A stretch of DNA of 64,000 bases from Algoriphagus sp. AGSA1 (GTDB lineage: Bacteria > Bacteroidota > Bacteroidia > Cytophagales > Cyclobacteriaceae), in the NCBI RefSeq assembly GCF_021390545.1, contig NZ_JAJUWR010000001.1:186001-250000 (forward strand), in the 5' to 3' direction. The translations under genes and the position numbers were made by a program. Below the pieces are notes generated by a model. It saw nothing but the letters and a program-made list of their open reading frames with translations. It made no database searches and had not been told where the DNA came from. Of this stretch, positions 26,545-35,719 are shown one piece after another. Position 1 is the first letter of the stretch. Each line of letters starts with the position of its first letter.

Positions 26545-27234
26545 ATGAAAACCAGTAATAAAATCATTGTTTCCTTTTTGGCTTTCGCTTGGCTGAGTAT
26601 CGTGGCTTCACTGTTGATTTCCCATCAATTTGCTGATCTGGAAAACAGACCGGGTGTTCGTAGAGTAGTGACGAAATCAGAAACATTAGAGCCGTTCTCG
26701 GTAGTAGTTTTAAATCAGACTGAGGGCTTGAATGTAACCCAGGGAGATGTTAATCAATTGCATTTTAACGAATATTTCGGAGCTGATGTGATTCAGCCTG
26801 CGCCTGAAGTTGTGAAGGAATATACTATCCTAAATGATACGCTTTTCATCCAGAATCTACCAAGGCCAAGCAATGGGGACTTTAGGTTGGAAGTAGCAGG
26901 TCTACAAGGATTGGTGGTTACTGATTCTAAAGCACTTGAGCTGGGAGCTTTCCATCAGGATTCCCTCAGGGTCTATACTGATGGGAGTGAGGTGTTGCTT
27001 TCCCGGGAGTCCGATTTTTCCTTTTTCTATCTGGGTTTTCCCGATGAGTCTAGTCTTATTTTTACTGATATTAAGGGGTTTAAAATGAACCTGAAAGATA
27101 AGGTATGTGAACTTTCAGGCGATATTGGAAGGATTTCTGGAGAGCTGACAGGAGATTCTGAGTTGCATATTTCCGTTAAAGTTGGCCAATTGGATGTGAA
27201 AACTTCAGATGGCGGAAAGGTTATACTTAAGTAA
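26545..27234 (+). CDS. Membrane-anchored protein of unknown function (possible head-GIN-like)
   Basis: The 229-residue product has an N-terminal hydrophobic helix (IIVSFLAFAWLSIVASLLIS) with a short cytoplasmic tail, so the rest faces the periplasm. That part is beta-rich with repeating short strands (LNVTQGDVNQLHF, LVVTDSKALELG, LDVKTSDGGKVILK). The pattern resembles head-GIN/DUF2807 beta-helix domains that often accompany YtrA-type ABC operons, but I cannot confirm the family. It lies 71 bases after the regulator, with a run of ten A residues just before its start. Confidence 0.6.
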   Translation: MKTSNKIIVSFLAFAWLSIVASLLISHQFADLENRPGVRRVVTKSETLEPFSVVVLNQTEGLNVTQGDVNQLHFNEYFGADVIQPAPEVVKEYTILNDTLFIQNLPRPSNGDFRLEVAGLQGLVVTDSKALELGAFHQDSLRVYTDGSEVLLSRESDFSFFYLGFPDESSLIFTDIKGFKMNLKDKVCELSGDIGRISGELTGDSELHISVKVGQLDVKTSDGGKVILK

Positions 27235-27287
27235 AATATGTTTAGTTTTAGGAGGTGTTCAGTTTTTAAATTTTTAATTAACTAGTT

Positions 27288-29495
27288 ATGAAAAATATTT
27301 TTGTACTGCTGTTTCTACTAATATCTCTGAATTGCTATGCTCAGGAGGCAGATAAATTCAATCTTGGGTTTGAGAATCAAGTTGAGGGAAATGTCCTTTC
27401 AACTGGTTGGTTTAAGTGGGGAGAATATACATTGAGTACGGATTCTATTGCTTACTCAGGGAAGAAAGCAGGAAAAATAGCTTCAAGTGAAGCAGGGGGC
27501 GCTTTTGGAAGTATTGTTTATAAAATCCCAGCAAAATACAAAGGGAATACCATCAAGCTTGAGGGCTATATGAAGATCAAAGAGGTTGAAAATGGATTTG
27601 CGGGACTGATGCTCCGAATTGATGGTGGCGGTAGTTCTTTGGCTTTTGACAATATGCAAAACCAAAATATTTCGGGAACAAAAGATTGGCAGAAATACAG
27701 TATTACCCTGCCTTATCCTGAACAAGCTGAGAATATATTTTTAGGAGGAATACTTGCTGGGAATGGTGAGGTTTGGTTTGATGATTTTGTTGTGAGTATT
27801 GATGGAGAGGATATTCAGACACTTCCAGAGGTTAGAAGAGAAGTCACCAAAGCAAGTCTGGATCATGAATTTGATCAGGGCTCAGGTATTGAGTTTGGAG
27901 AATTAACAGCTGAAAATATTTCTGATTTAGAGCTTCTAGGAAGAGTTTGGGGCTTTTTGAAATATCATCATCCTGAAATAGCAAAGGGCAATTATAACTG
28001 GGATTATGAATTGTTTCGGTTTCTTCCAAAATATCTGGAAGCTACTGATGCAGAGGAAAGAGATCGTCTCATCATTAATTGGATAGATGCTTTAGGTCAG
28101 CTGGAAAAGTGCGCAAGCTGCAAGCCTACCGATCAAAACGCCTATATCAAACCTGATTTCACATGGATTGAAAATCAAGATGAAGATTTACGGGATAAAT
28201 TGAGGACACTTTATAACCATCGAAGCCAAGGAAGTCATTATTACATTAAAATGGCAGTGGGCGTTGGGAATCCTGAATTTAATAATGAAAGTTCTTATCC
28301 AAGCATGTCATATCCTGATGCTGGATTTAGATTATTGTCACTTTTTAGATATTGGAATATGATCCACTACTTTTTCCCGTATAAACATCTAATGGACAAA
28401 AGCTGGGACACCGCTATTAAAGAGTATATCCCGTTTTTTCTAAATGCAGAAAATGAACTGGAGTATGAATTGGCAACTCTGCAGATCATAGGTGATATTC
28501 AGGATACGCACGCTAATTTATGGCGCGGAGGGGATAAAATTGATGAGTGGAAAGGAAGGAATTATCCACCGGTTCACGTTCGTTTCATAGAAGACAAACT
28601 AGTTGTCATAGACTATTACAAAGCTGATCTCAAAAAAGATATAGGGTTGGAAATTGGTGATATAATTACCAAGATAAATGGGCAAAGTATAGAGGAAATA
28701 ATAAAGGAAGAATCCAGATATTATCCCGCATCTAATGTGCCTACACAATTGAGAGATATTTCTTCGGACATTTTACGTTCAAATTTGAATGAGATTGAGA
28801 TATCCTATATTTCCGGCTCCTCTGCTGAGCAAACAAAGACACTAAAATTATATCCTCAGGATAGCCTAGGGGTATATAGATGGTATAGGCCGAGTAATGC
28901 CAAGTCTTTTAAGATGCTGGACAACAATATTGGTTATGTCACCTTACAGACTATTAAGGAGGAGGATATTTCTCAAATAAAAGAAGAATTTAGAGACACC
29001 AGGGGGATTATTATTGACATACGCAATTATCCATCAACCTTCGTTGTCTTCAGTTTAGGCTCATACTTTTTATCTGAACCTTCACCCTTCGTCAAATTCA
29101 CTGGCGGAAATATTAACAATCCCGGGGAGTTTAATCTTTCTGATGCGTTTACATTACCAACAAGTGGAGATACATATCAAGGCAAGTTGGTCGTACTGGT
29201 AAATGAACTTTCCCAAAGTCAGGCAGAATATACTGCCATGGCTTTCAGGGCTGGGGATAATACCACTATTATCGGGAGTACCACTGCAGGTGCAGACGGT
29301 AATGTGTCCACAATTTTACTTCCGGGTGGACTTCAGACGTCAATCTCTGGTCTTGGGATTTATTATCCCAATGGGGAGGAAACCCAGCGGGTTGGGATTG
29401 TACCAGATATTATTGTCGAGCCTACTATTGAAGGGATTAGGGAAGGCAGGGATGAGTTAATGGAAAAGGCGATAGAAATACTACTTCGAGATTGA
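27288..29495 (+). CDS. Exported S41-family (tail-specific/C-terminal processing) peptidase
   Basis: The 735-residue protein has a signal peptide (FVLLFLLISLNCYAQ), then a jelly-roll domain (residues about 25-170; FNLGFENQVEG, YSGKKAGKIA). A helical segment follows (LELLGRVWGFLKYHHPEI), then a PDZ-like part (GLEIGDIITKINGQSIEEII). The C-terminal S41 core has RGIIIDIRNYPS and the catalytic region NELSQSQAEYTAMAF with a following GSTTAGADGN; VGIVPDIIVEPT closes it. The order matches the Bacteroidota S41 peptidases with an N-terminal carbohydrate-binding-like domain. Substrate unknown. The gene is 53 bases from the preceding one and may share its transcript. Confidence 0.9.
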   Translation: MKNIFVLLFLLISLNCYAQEADKFNLGFENQVEGNVLSTGWFKWGEYTLSTDSIAYSGKKAGKIASSEAGGAFGSIVYKIPAKYKGNTIKLEGYMKIKEVENGFAGLMLRIDGGGSSLAFDNMQNQNISGTKDWQKYSITLPYPEQAENIFLGGILAGNGEVWFDDFVVSIDGEDIQTLPEVRREVTKASLDHEFDQGSGIEFGELTAENISDLELLGRVWGFLKYHHPEIAKGNYNWDYELFRFLPKYLEATDAEERDRLIINWIDALGQLEKCASCKPTDQNAYIKPDFTWIENQDEDLRDKLRTLYNHRSQGSHYYIKMAVGVGNPEFNNESSYPSMSYPDAGFRLLSLFRYWNMIHYFFPYKHLMDKSWDTAIKEYIPFFLNAENELEYELATLQIIGDIQDTHANLWRGGDKIDEWKGRNYPPVHVRFIEDKLVVIDYYKADLKKDIGLEIGDIITKINGQSIEEIIKEESRYYPASNVPTQLRDISSDILRSNLNEIEISYISGSSAEQTKTLKLYPQDSLGVYRWYRPSNAKSFKMLDNNIGYVTLQTIKEEDISQIKEEFRDTRGIIIDIRNYPSTFVVFSLGSYFLSEPSPFVKFTGGNINNPGEFNLSDAFTLPTSGDTYQGKLVVLVNELSQSQAEYTAMAFRAGDNTTIIGSTTAGADGNVSTILLPGGLQTSISGLGIYYPNGEETQRVGIVPDIIVEPTIEGIREGRDELMEKAIEILLRD

Positions 29496-29531
29496 AGATT
29501 TGTAGTGGAATAACTTGTGTCCAACAAAAAC

Positions 29532-30155
29532 TTAGGTGCTTGATATTTCACCATGTTTTTTCCTCATCCTTCTTTTCTTTCGTAGCACTTTCCAAGTTCT
29601 CTTAAATGGCCGCTGAGAAGGATATTTCCTATTCGAAGTCATATTATTGAATATCAAGGCAACCAGCAGCAATATCAAAGAACCTGTCAAAACAGGGGAG
29701 AGCACATACATGTATCCCAAGGCTTTTACTTTTTCAGACCCAATCACTGCTATTAGTGCTGTAGCCCCGCCTGGAGGATGGAGTGTACGTGTCATCTGCA
29801 TCAAAACTATAGACAGCGCCACTGCCAAGGGGGCGGCAAGCCATAATGTATGAGGAAGTAGCAGATTGACTGTAACTCCAACCAGCGCTGAAACTACGTG
29901 ACCGCCCACGAGGTTTCTTGGCTGTGCCAATGGGCTTCCAATCAGACCATAAACCAATACACTGGAAGCACCAAATGAACCGATCAGGAAGAGGTTTTCA
30001 TGATTAGACAAACTGCTGCTGTGAAAGTATGTGATCAAGCCAATTCCTGCAAAAGCACCTATAAAAGACCAGAAATGTTCTTTGGCATCAATAAGGGTTT
30101 CCTTATAAAAAACGTAGCGTGAAACCCGGATCCCCCGCTGGATTTGCTTTTTCAT
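29532..30155 (-). CDS. HPP-family integral membrane protein
   Basis: From Met at 30155 (MKKQIQRGIRVSRYVFYKET) the product is 207 residues; the longer GTG-initiated frame to 30203 seems less likely because it adds only a polar leader. Helices are FWSFIGAFAGIGLITYF, LFLIGSFGASSVLVYGLIGS, LVGGHVVSALVGVTVNLLLP, LWLAAPLAVALSIVLMQM and VLSPVLTGSLILLLVALIF. The motif TLHPPGGATALIA gives the family its name. Relatives in cyanobacteria transport nitrite; the role here is unknown. The gene is convergent with the S41 peptidase. Confidence 0.88.
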   Translation of the reverse strand: MKKQIQRGIRVSRYVFYKETLIDAKEHFWSFIGAFAGIGLITYFHSSSLSNHENLFLIGSFGASSVLVYGLIGSPLAQPRNLVGGHVVSALVGVTVNLLLPHTLWLAAPLAVALSIVLMQMTRTLHPPGGATALIAVIGSEKVKALGYMYVLSPVLTGSLILLLVALIFNNMTSNRKYPSQRPFKRTWKVLRKKRRMRKKHGEISST

Positions 30156-30315
30156 TCCGATAAAATCTGAAAATCCATTTTTGTAATTTGTGGCGAAAAT
30201 CACTCAAAAAATCAAATTTCATCGATTCTTGGCGGTGATTTTAGGCAAAACTACGGTAGAATTGAGGGGATCTTATAGAAAATCCGGGAAAAGTGAATAG
30301 TTTTTAAATTTTCAA

Positions 30316-30822
30316 TCATTCAATCAACTCCACGATCACTTCGATCTCTACTGCCATATTATTGGGCAAGGCCGCTACACCGACAGCTGAGCGTGCATGC
30401 TTGCCTTTTTCTCCAAAAACCTCCACCATCAAGTCGGAAAATCCATTGATCACGGCAGGTTGCTTGGAGAAGTCAGGATCAGAATTGACCATTCCCAATA
30501 CTTTCACAAACTGCTTGACCTTACTCAGGTCACCTGTTGCAGCTTGGAGCACGGCAATAATTTGCAAGCCGGTTTCCCGGGCAGCCTGATAGCCTTCTTC
30601 TACCGTGAGTTCCGCACCGACTTTCCCGATTACATCAGTTCCAGTACCTGATAAATAAAGCATATTATCTACCTGTTTCCATTTTACATAGTTAGCGATG
30701 GGGATTCCGACTTCAGGAAGCGTCAATCCCAGTTCTTCCAGACGTTGTTCAGGAGTTTGGGCTAGCGTGTAAAAGGAACAAAGAAATAAGGGGATTAAAA
30801 GGAATGGTTTAAAGAAGTTCAT
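30316..30822 (-). CDS. Exported RidA/YjgF-family protein
   Basis: The 168-residue product has a signal peptide (FFKPFLLIPLFLCSFYTLAQ), unusual for RidA enzymes, which are mostly cytosolic imine/enamine deaminases. The core has NMLYLSGTGTDVIGKVG, QLxxILQAATGDLSKVKQFV and HARSAVGVAALPNNMAVEIE. The last block includes the conserved RSAVGVAxLP motif. The trimer interface Arg is present. Exported RidA homologues of this type are frequent in Bacteroidota; their substrate is not known. Confidence 0.9.
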   Translation of the reverse strand: MNFFKPFLLIPLFLCSFYTLAQTPEQRLEELGLTLPEVGIPIANYVKWKQVDNMLYLSGTGTDVIGKVGAELTVEEGYQAARETGLQIIAVLQAATGDLSKVKQFVKVLGMVNSDPDFSKQPAVINGFSDLMVEVFGEKGKHARSAVGVAALPNNMAVEIEVIVELIE

Positions 30823-30863
30823 ACCTGGTGTTTTTTTGTGTTTCTAAGCTAAGGGAAACTTTT

Positions 30864-30871
30864 TACTTTTG
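30864..30871 (+). promoter_or_regulatory. Bacteroidota-type -7 box TACTTTTG
   Basis: TACTTTTG fits TAnnTTTG and lies about 29 bases before the triple ATG at 30900. It falls inside the longest open frame, so the start at 30828 is not credible. Confidence 0.5.
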
Positions 30872-30899
30872 GTCATCTGTAGCTTTGAAAATTCATATT

Positions 30900-31385
30900 A
30901 TGGAAAACATCATGGAAAACATCATGGAAAACATCCAGATTTTACCCTATTCATCTGCTTTGAACCCATTTTTTAAGTCCATCAATCAAGCATGGGTAGA
31001 GCAATACTTTTCCATGGAGTCTTTTGACATTGCACAGCTGGACAATCCCGATGATACTATAATCAAGCCAGGGGGGACGATTATCTATGCCAAACTAGGA
31101 GAAGAAATCGTAGGTACAGTGGGGTTGCATAAAGTTTCGGACACGGAATTTGAGTTGATCAAAATGGGTGTAATCAACAGTGCCCAAGGCAAAGGTATAG
31201 GGATGGTTTTGGCAAAGGCTATTTTGGCAAAAGCAAAAGAAATGGGGGGAAAGAAAGTGGTACTTTATACCCATTCCAAACTTTCTGCAGCCTTAAAAAT
31301 CTATCAAAAATTGGGGTTCAGGCCAGCTGATCTGGAAGAGGGAAAGTATTGCCGCTGTGATACTAAAATGGAGTTGGTACTTTGA
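30900..31385 (+). CDS. GNAT acetyltransferase with tandem start codons
   Basis: The product is 161 residues when started at 30900. The segment MENIMENIMENI at the start comes from three exact copies of the 12-base unit ATGGAAAACATC, so starts at 30900, 30912 and 30924 are all possible. The GNAT core has IIYAKLGEEIVGTVGLHK, FELIKMGVINSAQGKGIGMV (the QGKGIG acetyl-CoA loop) and LAKAKEMGGKKVVLYTHSKL. The C-terminal YQKLGFRP is typical. The substrate is unknown. Confidence 0.88.
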   Translation: MENIMENIMENIQILPYSSALNPFFKSINQAWVEQYFSMESFDIAQLDNPDDTIIKPGGTIIYAKLGEEIVGTVGLHKVSDTEFELIKMGVINSAQGKGIGMVLAKAILAKAKEMGGKKVVLYTHSKLSAALKIYQKLGFRPADLEEGKYCRCDTKMELVL

Positions 31386-31399
31386 ATTTCTAAACTGAA

Positions 31400-31544
31400 A
31401 TATGTAAATCCGCTTTTCTGCCAGTAAAGACATTGAAGCATTTGAGTTATTGGGCAACATTAGAATTGTGGCTATTTCGGTCATCGGTCATCCGGATGGC
31501 TGAGCAATGAAAATATATTTACTGGCATCGTTGCGGATAATCAT
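31400..31544. repeat. Dispersed ~150-bp palindromic-ended element, copy 2
   Basis: The ends ATATGTAAATCCGCTTTTCT and TTTACTGGCATCGTTGCGGA match copy 1 at 10133-10283; the ends are inverted complements with few mismatches. The interior (CGGTCATCGGTCATCCGG) is shorter and diverged. It sits between convergent genes. Confidence 0.75.
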
Positions 31545-31567
31545 AAAATGAAATCTCAAATTCGGTT

Positions 31568-32491
31568 TTACCAGAACCGGAACGCTTTTTCATTCACACG
31601 GTTACGGAAGAAGAAGTTGTCCCAGATATCCGGTGAAAGGTATATCTCCACTCCTAGATTTACTGTCATATAGCCATCGTATCGATGGTCCAGCCCCGAC
31701 CCTCTACGGATTCTTCCTCGGCTGTTCAGGATTTTTTCTATGTCAGGAAGTCCGTTATCGTCCAAGAAACCGGGGTTTCTGACCGCCAATCTCAGGCGAT
31801 CAGGATTGTCTCCAGTCACATAATCATCCACTAGATCCAGATAAAATTCACTGATATTGTACGCCGAAATATCATCTAGGTAGTCTGTGAGTGTGAACCT
31901 GTAGTTACCTTCCAGAAATAGATCCATATAGACGTTGATCTTGTATTTCAGTCCCAGGCCCATGGGAAAAGTGATGATGTATCGCTCGTATGGGTTGTTT
32001 TCAAGTTGCAACGGGCGCAGATCTACCCATCGCCCATCCAGTTGGGTCTCGGGGTTGTTGGTAGATAGTCCAAGGCCGGCAAAGATGTAGGGGTTCCAGA
32101 GCGAGCGGTGGATATTTGGGAGTTTTACCGGAAAGAGATAATATTCTACCATGGCAGTGGCTTCCCAGTTCTGTGCCCTGAAATTCAAATTTCTAGGGGT
32201 ACGGAAGGCTCTTGGATCAGAAGGAGGATCTGAGCCGGACATTTTAATATAAGAGAAATCCATTCTGGCGCGCAGGTGGGTGCCAAATGTATAATGGGCG
32301 GCAATATTGGCATTCCAGTCAGGCTGTATGCCTTCACTATACTTCCAAAAAGAGTACAATTCCCCAAAATATTGCGTGGCTCCGGCACTGGCAGAAAAAG
32401 ACCAAGGCTCCTCGAACTTGTATCTATAGAAACTCTGGGAGTAGGCCAGGGTGCTTGAAAAAAATAAAACGATAAATATGTATTTGTTCAT
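31568..32491 (-). CDS. Outer-membrane beta-barrel protein, DUF6089-like
   Basis: The 307-residue product has a signal peptide (MNKYIFIVLFFSSTLAYSQ). The mature part is built of alternating hydrophobic strands (WSFSASAGATQYFGELYSFW, ANIAAHYTFGTHLRARMDFS, ATAMVEYYLFPVKL). It ends with a barrel-type strand and an aromatic C-terminus (FRFW). The layout fits DUF6089/PorG-like proteins of Bacteroidota, some of which are type IX secretion accessory proteins. That role is not shown here. Confidence 0.75.
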   Translation of the reverse strand: MNKYIFIVLFFSSTLAYSQSFYRYKFEEPWSFSASAGATQYFGELYSFWKYSEGIQPDWNANIAAHYTFGTHLRARMDFSYIKMSGSDPPSDPRAFRTPRNLNFRAQNWEATAMVEYYLFPVKLPNIHRSLWNPYIFAGLGLSTNNPETQLDGRWVDLRPLQLENNPYERYIITFPMGLGLKYKINVYMDLFLEGNYRFTLTDYLDDISAYNISEFYLDLVDDYVTGDNPDRLRLAVRNPGFLDDNGLPDIEKILNSRGRIRRGSGLDHRYDGYMTVNLGVEIYLSPDIWDNFFFRNRVNEKAFRFW

Positions 32492-32541
32492 AGCTGGCCA
32501 TACATGATTTCTCCAAATTGGGATCTTGGATGGAAATTAGA

Positions 32542-33477
32542 CTAATTTTCCAACTTTTCAAATCCCGATTTGAGATGCAGATCGCGTTGAGGAAAAGGAA
32601 TTTCTATGCCCTGTTCACCGAATTTTCTGAAGATGGCATAATATAATTGGCTTTTCAACACTTTTGGGCGGTTGATATACTCCGAGGACCATACTCGCAA
32701 AATGAAATTGATACTGTTGTCACCATAGCTATCAAAGAGAACATCAGGTGTAGGGGTGTTCAGGACTCCATCGTTTTCCTTAGCTGCTTCCAATAAGATA
32801 CTTTTCACCTTTTCGGGATTTTCTTTGTAAGATACTCCTACCGGGAAGTTGAAGCGAATGTTACGGTCATTGTGAGACCAGTTGATGACTGGGCTGTCAA
32901 TAAACTGGCTGTTGGGGACAATTATCGTGATGTTGTCATTGGTGACCACAGTGGTGGAGCGGGCGGAAATTCGGATTACATCTCCCGTCACATCGCCTAC
33001 TTCTATTCTGTCTCCTACTTTTATGGGTTGCTCAAACAGGATGATCAGGCCGGAAATGAAATTATTAGTGATGTTTTGCAGACCAAAACCTATACCCACA
33101 CCCAAGGCACCTGCCAGAATCCCGAAAGCACTAAGATCAACACCGTTAGTCTGTAGGATAGAAAACACCCCCGCTAAAATCAATACGTACTTGACTATCA
33201 TTCCAATAGAGGCCCGGGTACCCGATTCTATCTGGTATCTGCTCAATACCTTTTGAACCAATAAGCGACGGATCCACTCTGTAATAATGAATAAAACAAT
33301 AAAGGAAATTATCAAGGTAAAGATTAAGCCTATGGTGAGCTTAGAATCTCCCAGACTGACCAGACTGTAATTAAGGATTTCTTCGATCCACTCAATAAAT
33401 CCGGTAGCTTTTTCCTTGGCTACCTCTTTGATTCCGTCCTGCATAGGTATTGATGTGCTGTTGTAAGGATATGCCAT
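32542..33477 (-). CDS. Small-conductance mechanosensitive channel, MscS family
   Basis: The 311-residue protein has three hydrophobic helices (LTIGLIFTLIISFIVLFIIT, IVKYVLILAGVFSILQ and the pore helix FGILAGALGVGIGFGLQNIT). These are followed by the MscS beta domain (GDRIEVGDVTGDVIRISARS) and alpha-beta C-domain (EIPFPQRDLHLKSG). It releases solutes on osmotic downshock. The length is close to the E. coli MscS type, with an N-terminal extension of about 30 residues. Confidence 0.94.
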   Translation of the reverse strand: MAYPYNSTSIPMQDGIKEVAKEKATGFIEWIEEILNYSLVSLGDSKLTIGLIFTLIISFIVLFIITEWIRRLLVQKVLSRYQIESGTRASIGMIVKYVLILAGVFSILQTNGVDLSAFGILAGALGVGIGFGLQNITNNFISGLIILFEQPIKVGDRIEVGDVTGDVIRISARSTTVVTNDNITIIVPNSQFIDSPVINWSHNDRNIRFNFPVGVSYKENPEKVKSILLEAAKENDGVLNTPTPDVLFDSYGDNSINFILRVWSSEYINRPKVLKSQLYYAIFRKFGEQGIEIPFPQRDLHLKSGFEKLEN

Positions 33478-33592
33478 TCATAAATAGAATGGGCTATTAA
33501 TCTAATACAATTCTTTTAGAACTTATAGGAGGATAGATTGTTCTTCTGGTTTGTGGATAGGATGTGCGTGAAATTTATTGATTCATTTTGGC

Positions 33593-33600
33593 TAATTTTG
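33593..33600 (+). promoter_or_regulatory. -7-like box TAATTTTG close to start codon
   Basis: TAATTTTG ends four bases before the ATG at 33605, so transcription would begin at or near the start codon. The upstream -33 box is poor. Confidence 0.35.
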
Positions 33601-33604
33601 GAGC

Positions 33605-35146
33605 ATGAGTAAGCAAAAAGAAGAGCTGGAGCATAGGCTAAAGCTCAGGAATATAAAACTCTCGGATTACGATGACATCCGGGAAATCATGGTTTCTATT
33701 TATAAAAACCAAGGAGGTGCGTGGACCAAAGAAGAACTTAAAAACCAACTGAAAGTCTTCCCTGAAGGCCAGATCGGGATTGAGGACAACGGAAAGCTTG
33801 TGGCTGCGGCCATGAGCATAGTGGTGGATTACATGAAGTTTGGTGACAATCATACCTATGATCAAATCACAGGTTTTGGGAAGTTTGATACCCACGACAT
33901 AGATGGAGATACGCTTTACGGTACTGACGTTTTTGTGCATACGGAATACAGGGGAATGCGTCTAGGGAGACGTCTATACGATGCCCGTAAGGAGCTTTGT
34001 GAAAACTTAAACCTGAGGTCTATTATCGCTGGGGGAAGAATTCCCGGGTATAAAAACTATGCAGAGGAAATGACGCCACGTAAGTATATAGACCTGGTAA
34101 AAAACAAGGAAATATACGATCCGGTATTGTCTTTCCAGATCGCAAATGAATTTCACGTTCGGAAGGTGATCACCAAATACTTGCCTTCCGATACTGATTC
34201 CAGGGCGTATGCCACGCTGCTGGAATGGATCAATATTTATTATGAGAAAGATGAAAAGCTTATCGGCAATAAAAAATCCATTGTCCGTCTTGGCTTGGTG
34301 CAGTGGAAGATGAGACGCTTCTCCAATGTAGATGACCTGATGCAGCAGGTGGAGTTTTTTGTGGATACCGTGTCGGGTTACAAATCAGATTTCTGCCTGC
34401 TTCCCGAATTCTTCAACGCACCGTTGTTGGCCGAGTTCAATGACATGGAGGCTTCTGAGGCAATCCGAAACCTGGCTGACTACACTGATGAGATAGTGAG
34501 CCGCATGAGCGATCTCGCCGTGTCATACAATGTCAATGTGATCGCAGGGTCTATGCCCGAGTATGATGGAAAGAAACTTAGAAACGTAAGCTATCTATGT
34601 CGTAGAGACGGGACGCAGGACAAACAATATAAGCTTCATATCACCCCTGATGAGGCTTCTTACTGGGGGCTCCAAGGCGGAAATGGAATCAATGTCTTTG
34701 ATACCGATGCCGGAAGAATCGGTATCTTGATCTGTTATGATGTGGAATTCCCTGAGTTGGGAAGAATTCTGGCTGAGCAGGAAATGGATATTTTGTTTGT
34801 TCCGTTTTGGACAGATACCAAAAATGCTTTCCTACGTGTAAATACCTGTGCGAAATCCCGTGCGATAGAAAATGAGTGCTATGTGGCTATCACAGGGTCT
34901 GTAGGCAACTTGCCAAAAGTGGAAAATATGGATATTCAATATTCCCAGGCGGCAATTTATTCTCCTTCGGATTTCTCATTTCCCCATGACGCGGTAGTGG
35001 CCATGGCATCAGAGAATGAAGAAACCATCATCGTGGCGGATGTGGACCTGGATCTTTTGACCAAGCAGCGGAAAGCAGGAAGTGTACGAAACCTCGAACA
35101 GAGAAGGCTCGATCTTTATTCTATACAATGGAAACAGAAAAAATAA
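33605..35146 (+). CDS. Bifunctional GNAT acetyltransferase/carbon-nitrogen hydrolase
   Basis: The 513-residue protein joins a GNAT domain (residues about 15-210, DVFVHTEYRGMRLGRRLYD) to a nitrilase-superfamily domain (about 225-500). The nitrilase triad is complete: Glu in LLPEFFNAPL, Lys in KQYKLHITPDE and Cys377 in GILICYDVEFPE. The architecture is known in Bacteroidota and elsewhere, but the substrate is unresolved, probably an amide. Its 3' end overlaps kdsC by 19 bases, so it is co-expressed with Kdo genes. Confidence 0.92.
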   Translation: MSKQKEELEHRLKLRNIKLSDYDDIREIMVSIYKNQGGAWTKEELKNQLKVFPEGQIGIEDNGKLVAAAMSIVVDYMKFGDNHTYDQITGFGKFDTHDIDGDTLYGTDVFVHTEYRGMRLGRRLYDARKELCENLNLRSIIAGGRIPGYKNYAEEMTPRKYIDLVKNKEIYDPVLSFQIANEFHVRKVITKYLPSDTDSRAYATLLEWINIYYEKDEKLIGNKKSIVRLGLVQWKMRRFSNVDDLMQQVEFFVDTVSGYKSDFCLLPEFFNAPLLAEFNDMEASEAIRNLADYTDEIVSRMSDLAVSYNVNVIAGSMPEYDGKKLRNVSYLCRRDGTQDKQYKLHITPDEASYWGLQGGNGINVFDTDAGRIGILICYDVEFPELGRILAEQEMDILFVPFWTDTKNAFLRVNTCAKSRAIENECYVAITGSVGNLPKVENMDIQYSQAAIYSPSDFSFPHDAVVAMASENEETIIVADVDLDLLTKQRKAGSVRNLEQRRLDLYSIQWKQKK

Positions 35147-35712
35147 TAGCTGATTACTTTGCCCACTTATCAGAGGAGATTTGGGAAAGGGCAGCAAACA
35201 TAAAACTCCTCATCACAGACATCGATGGAGTGATGACGGATGGGGGTATTATCTATGACGATAATAAGCTGGAATTCAAAAAATTCAACGTGAAGGATGG
35301 CTTGATCGTCTATCACCTCCGTAAAAGCGGACTGATGGTCGGGGCAATCACAGGGAGGGAATCCTATGTGGTGCAGAATCGTTGCGAGGAGCTCAAGTTT
35401 GACTTCCATTATCATGGCGTAAAAAACAAAGCAAAGAAATTTGACGAAGTATTGGAGACACTGGAGCTTCAGGCTGAAGAAGTCGCTTTTATCGGCGATG
35501 ACCTGATCGATCTTCCTATTTTGGCACGGGCTGGTTTCGCAGTAGTGCCGCAAGATGCGCTGGAATATGTGAAGCCTATAGCCCATTACGTCTCACGCTT
35601 CAAAGGCGGGGAAGGCGTGTTCCGAGAGGTTGGAGATATTCTTCTGCATGCCGGCCACCAATTAGTCCCCTTGATTGAAACTTTATCCCTACAGGAAAAT
35701 GACAAGAAATAA
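35128..35712 (+). CDS. kdsC: 3-deoxy-D-manno-octulosonate 8-phosphate phosphatase, HAD family
   Basis: The 194-residue protein is a cap-less HAD phosphatase with DxD motif LLITDIDGVMTDGGII and the metal motif IGDDLIDLPIL. The Lys segment (KNKAKKFDEV) lies between them. It removes phosphate from Kdo-8-phosphate in lipopolysaccharide core synthesis. The next gene, kdsA, makes its substrate, which supports the call over other HAD members. The start at 35128 lies inside the previous gene; no other Met precedes the DxD motif. Confidence 0.92.
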   Translation: METEKIIADYFAHLSEEIWERAANIKLLITDIDGVMTDGGIIYDDNKLEFKKFNVKDGLIVYHLRKSGLMVGAITGRESYVVQNRCEELKFDFHYHGVKNKAKKFDEVLETLELQAEEVAFIGDDLIDLPILARAGFAVVPQDALEYVKPIAHYVSRFKGGEGVFREVGDILLHAGHQLVPLIETLSLQENDKK

Positions 35713-35719
35713 CAAATCC

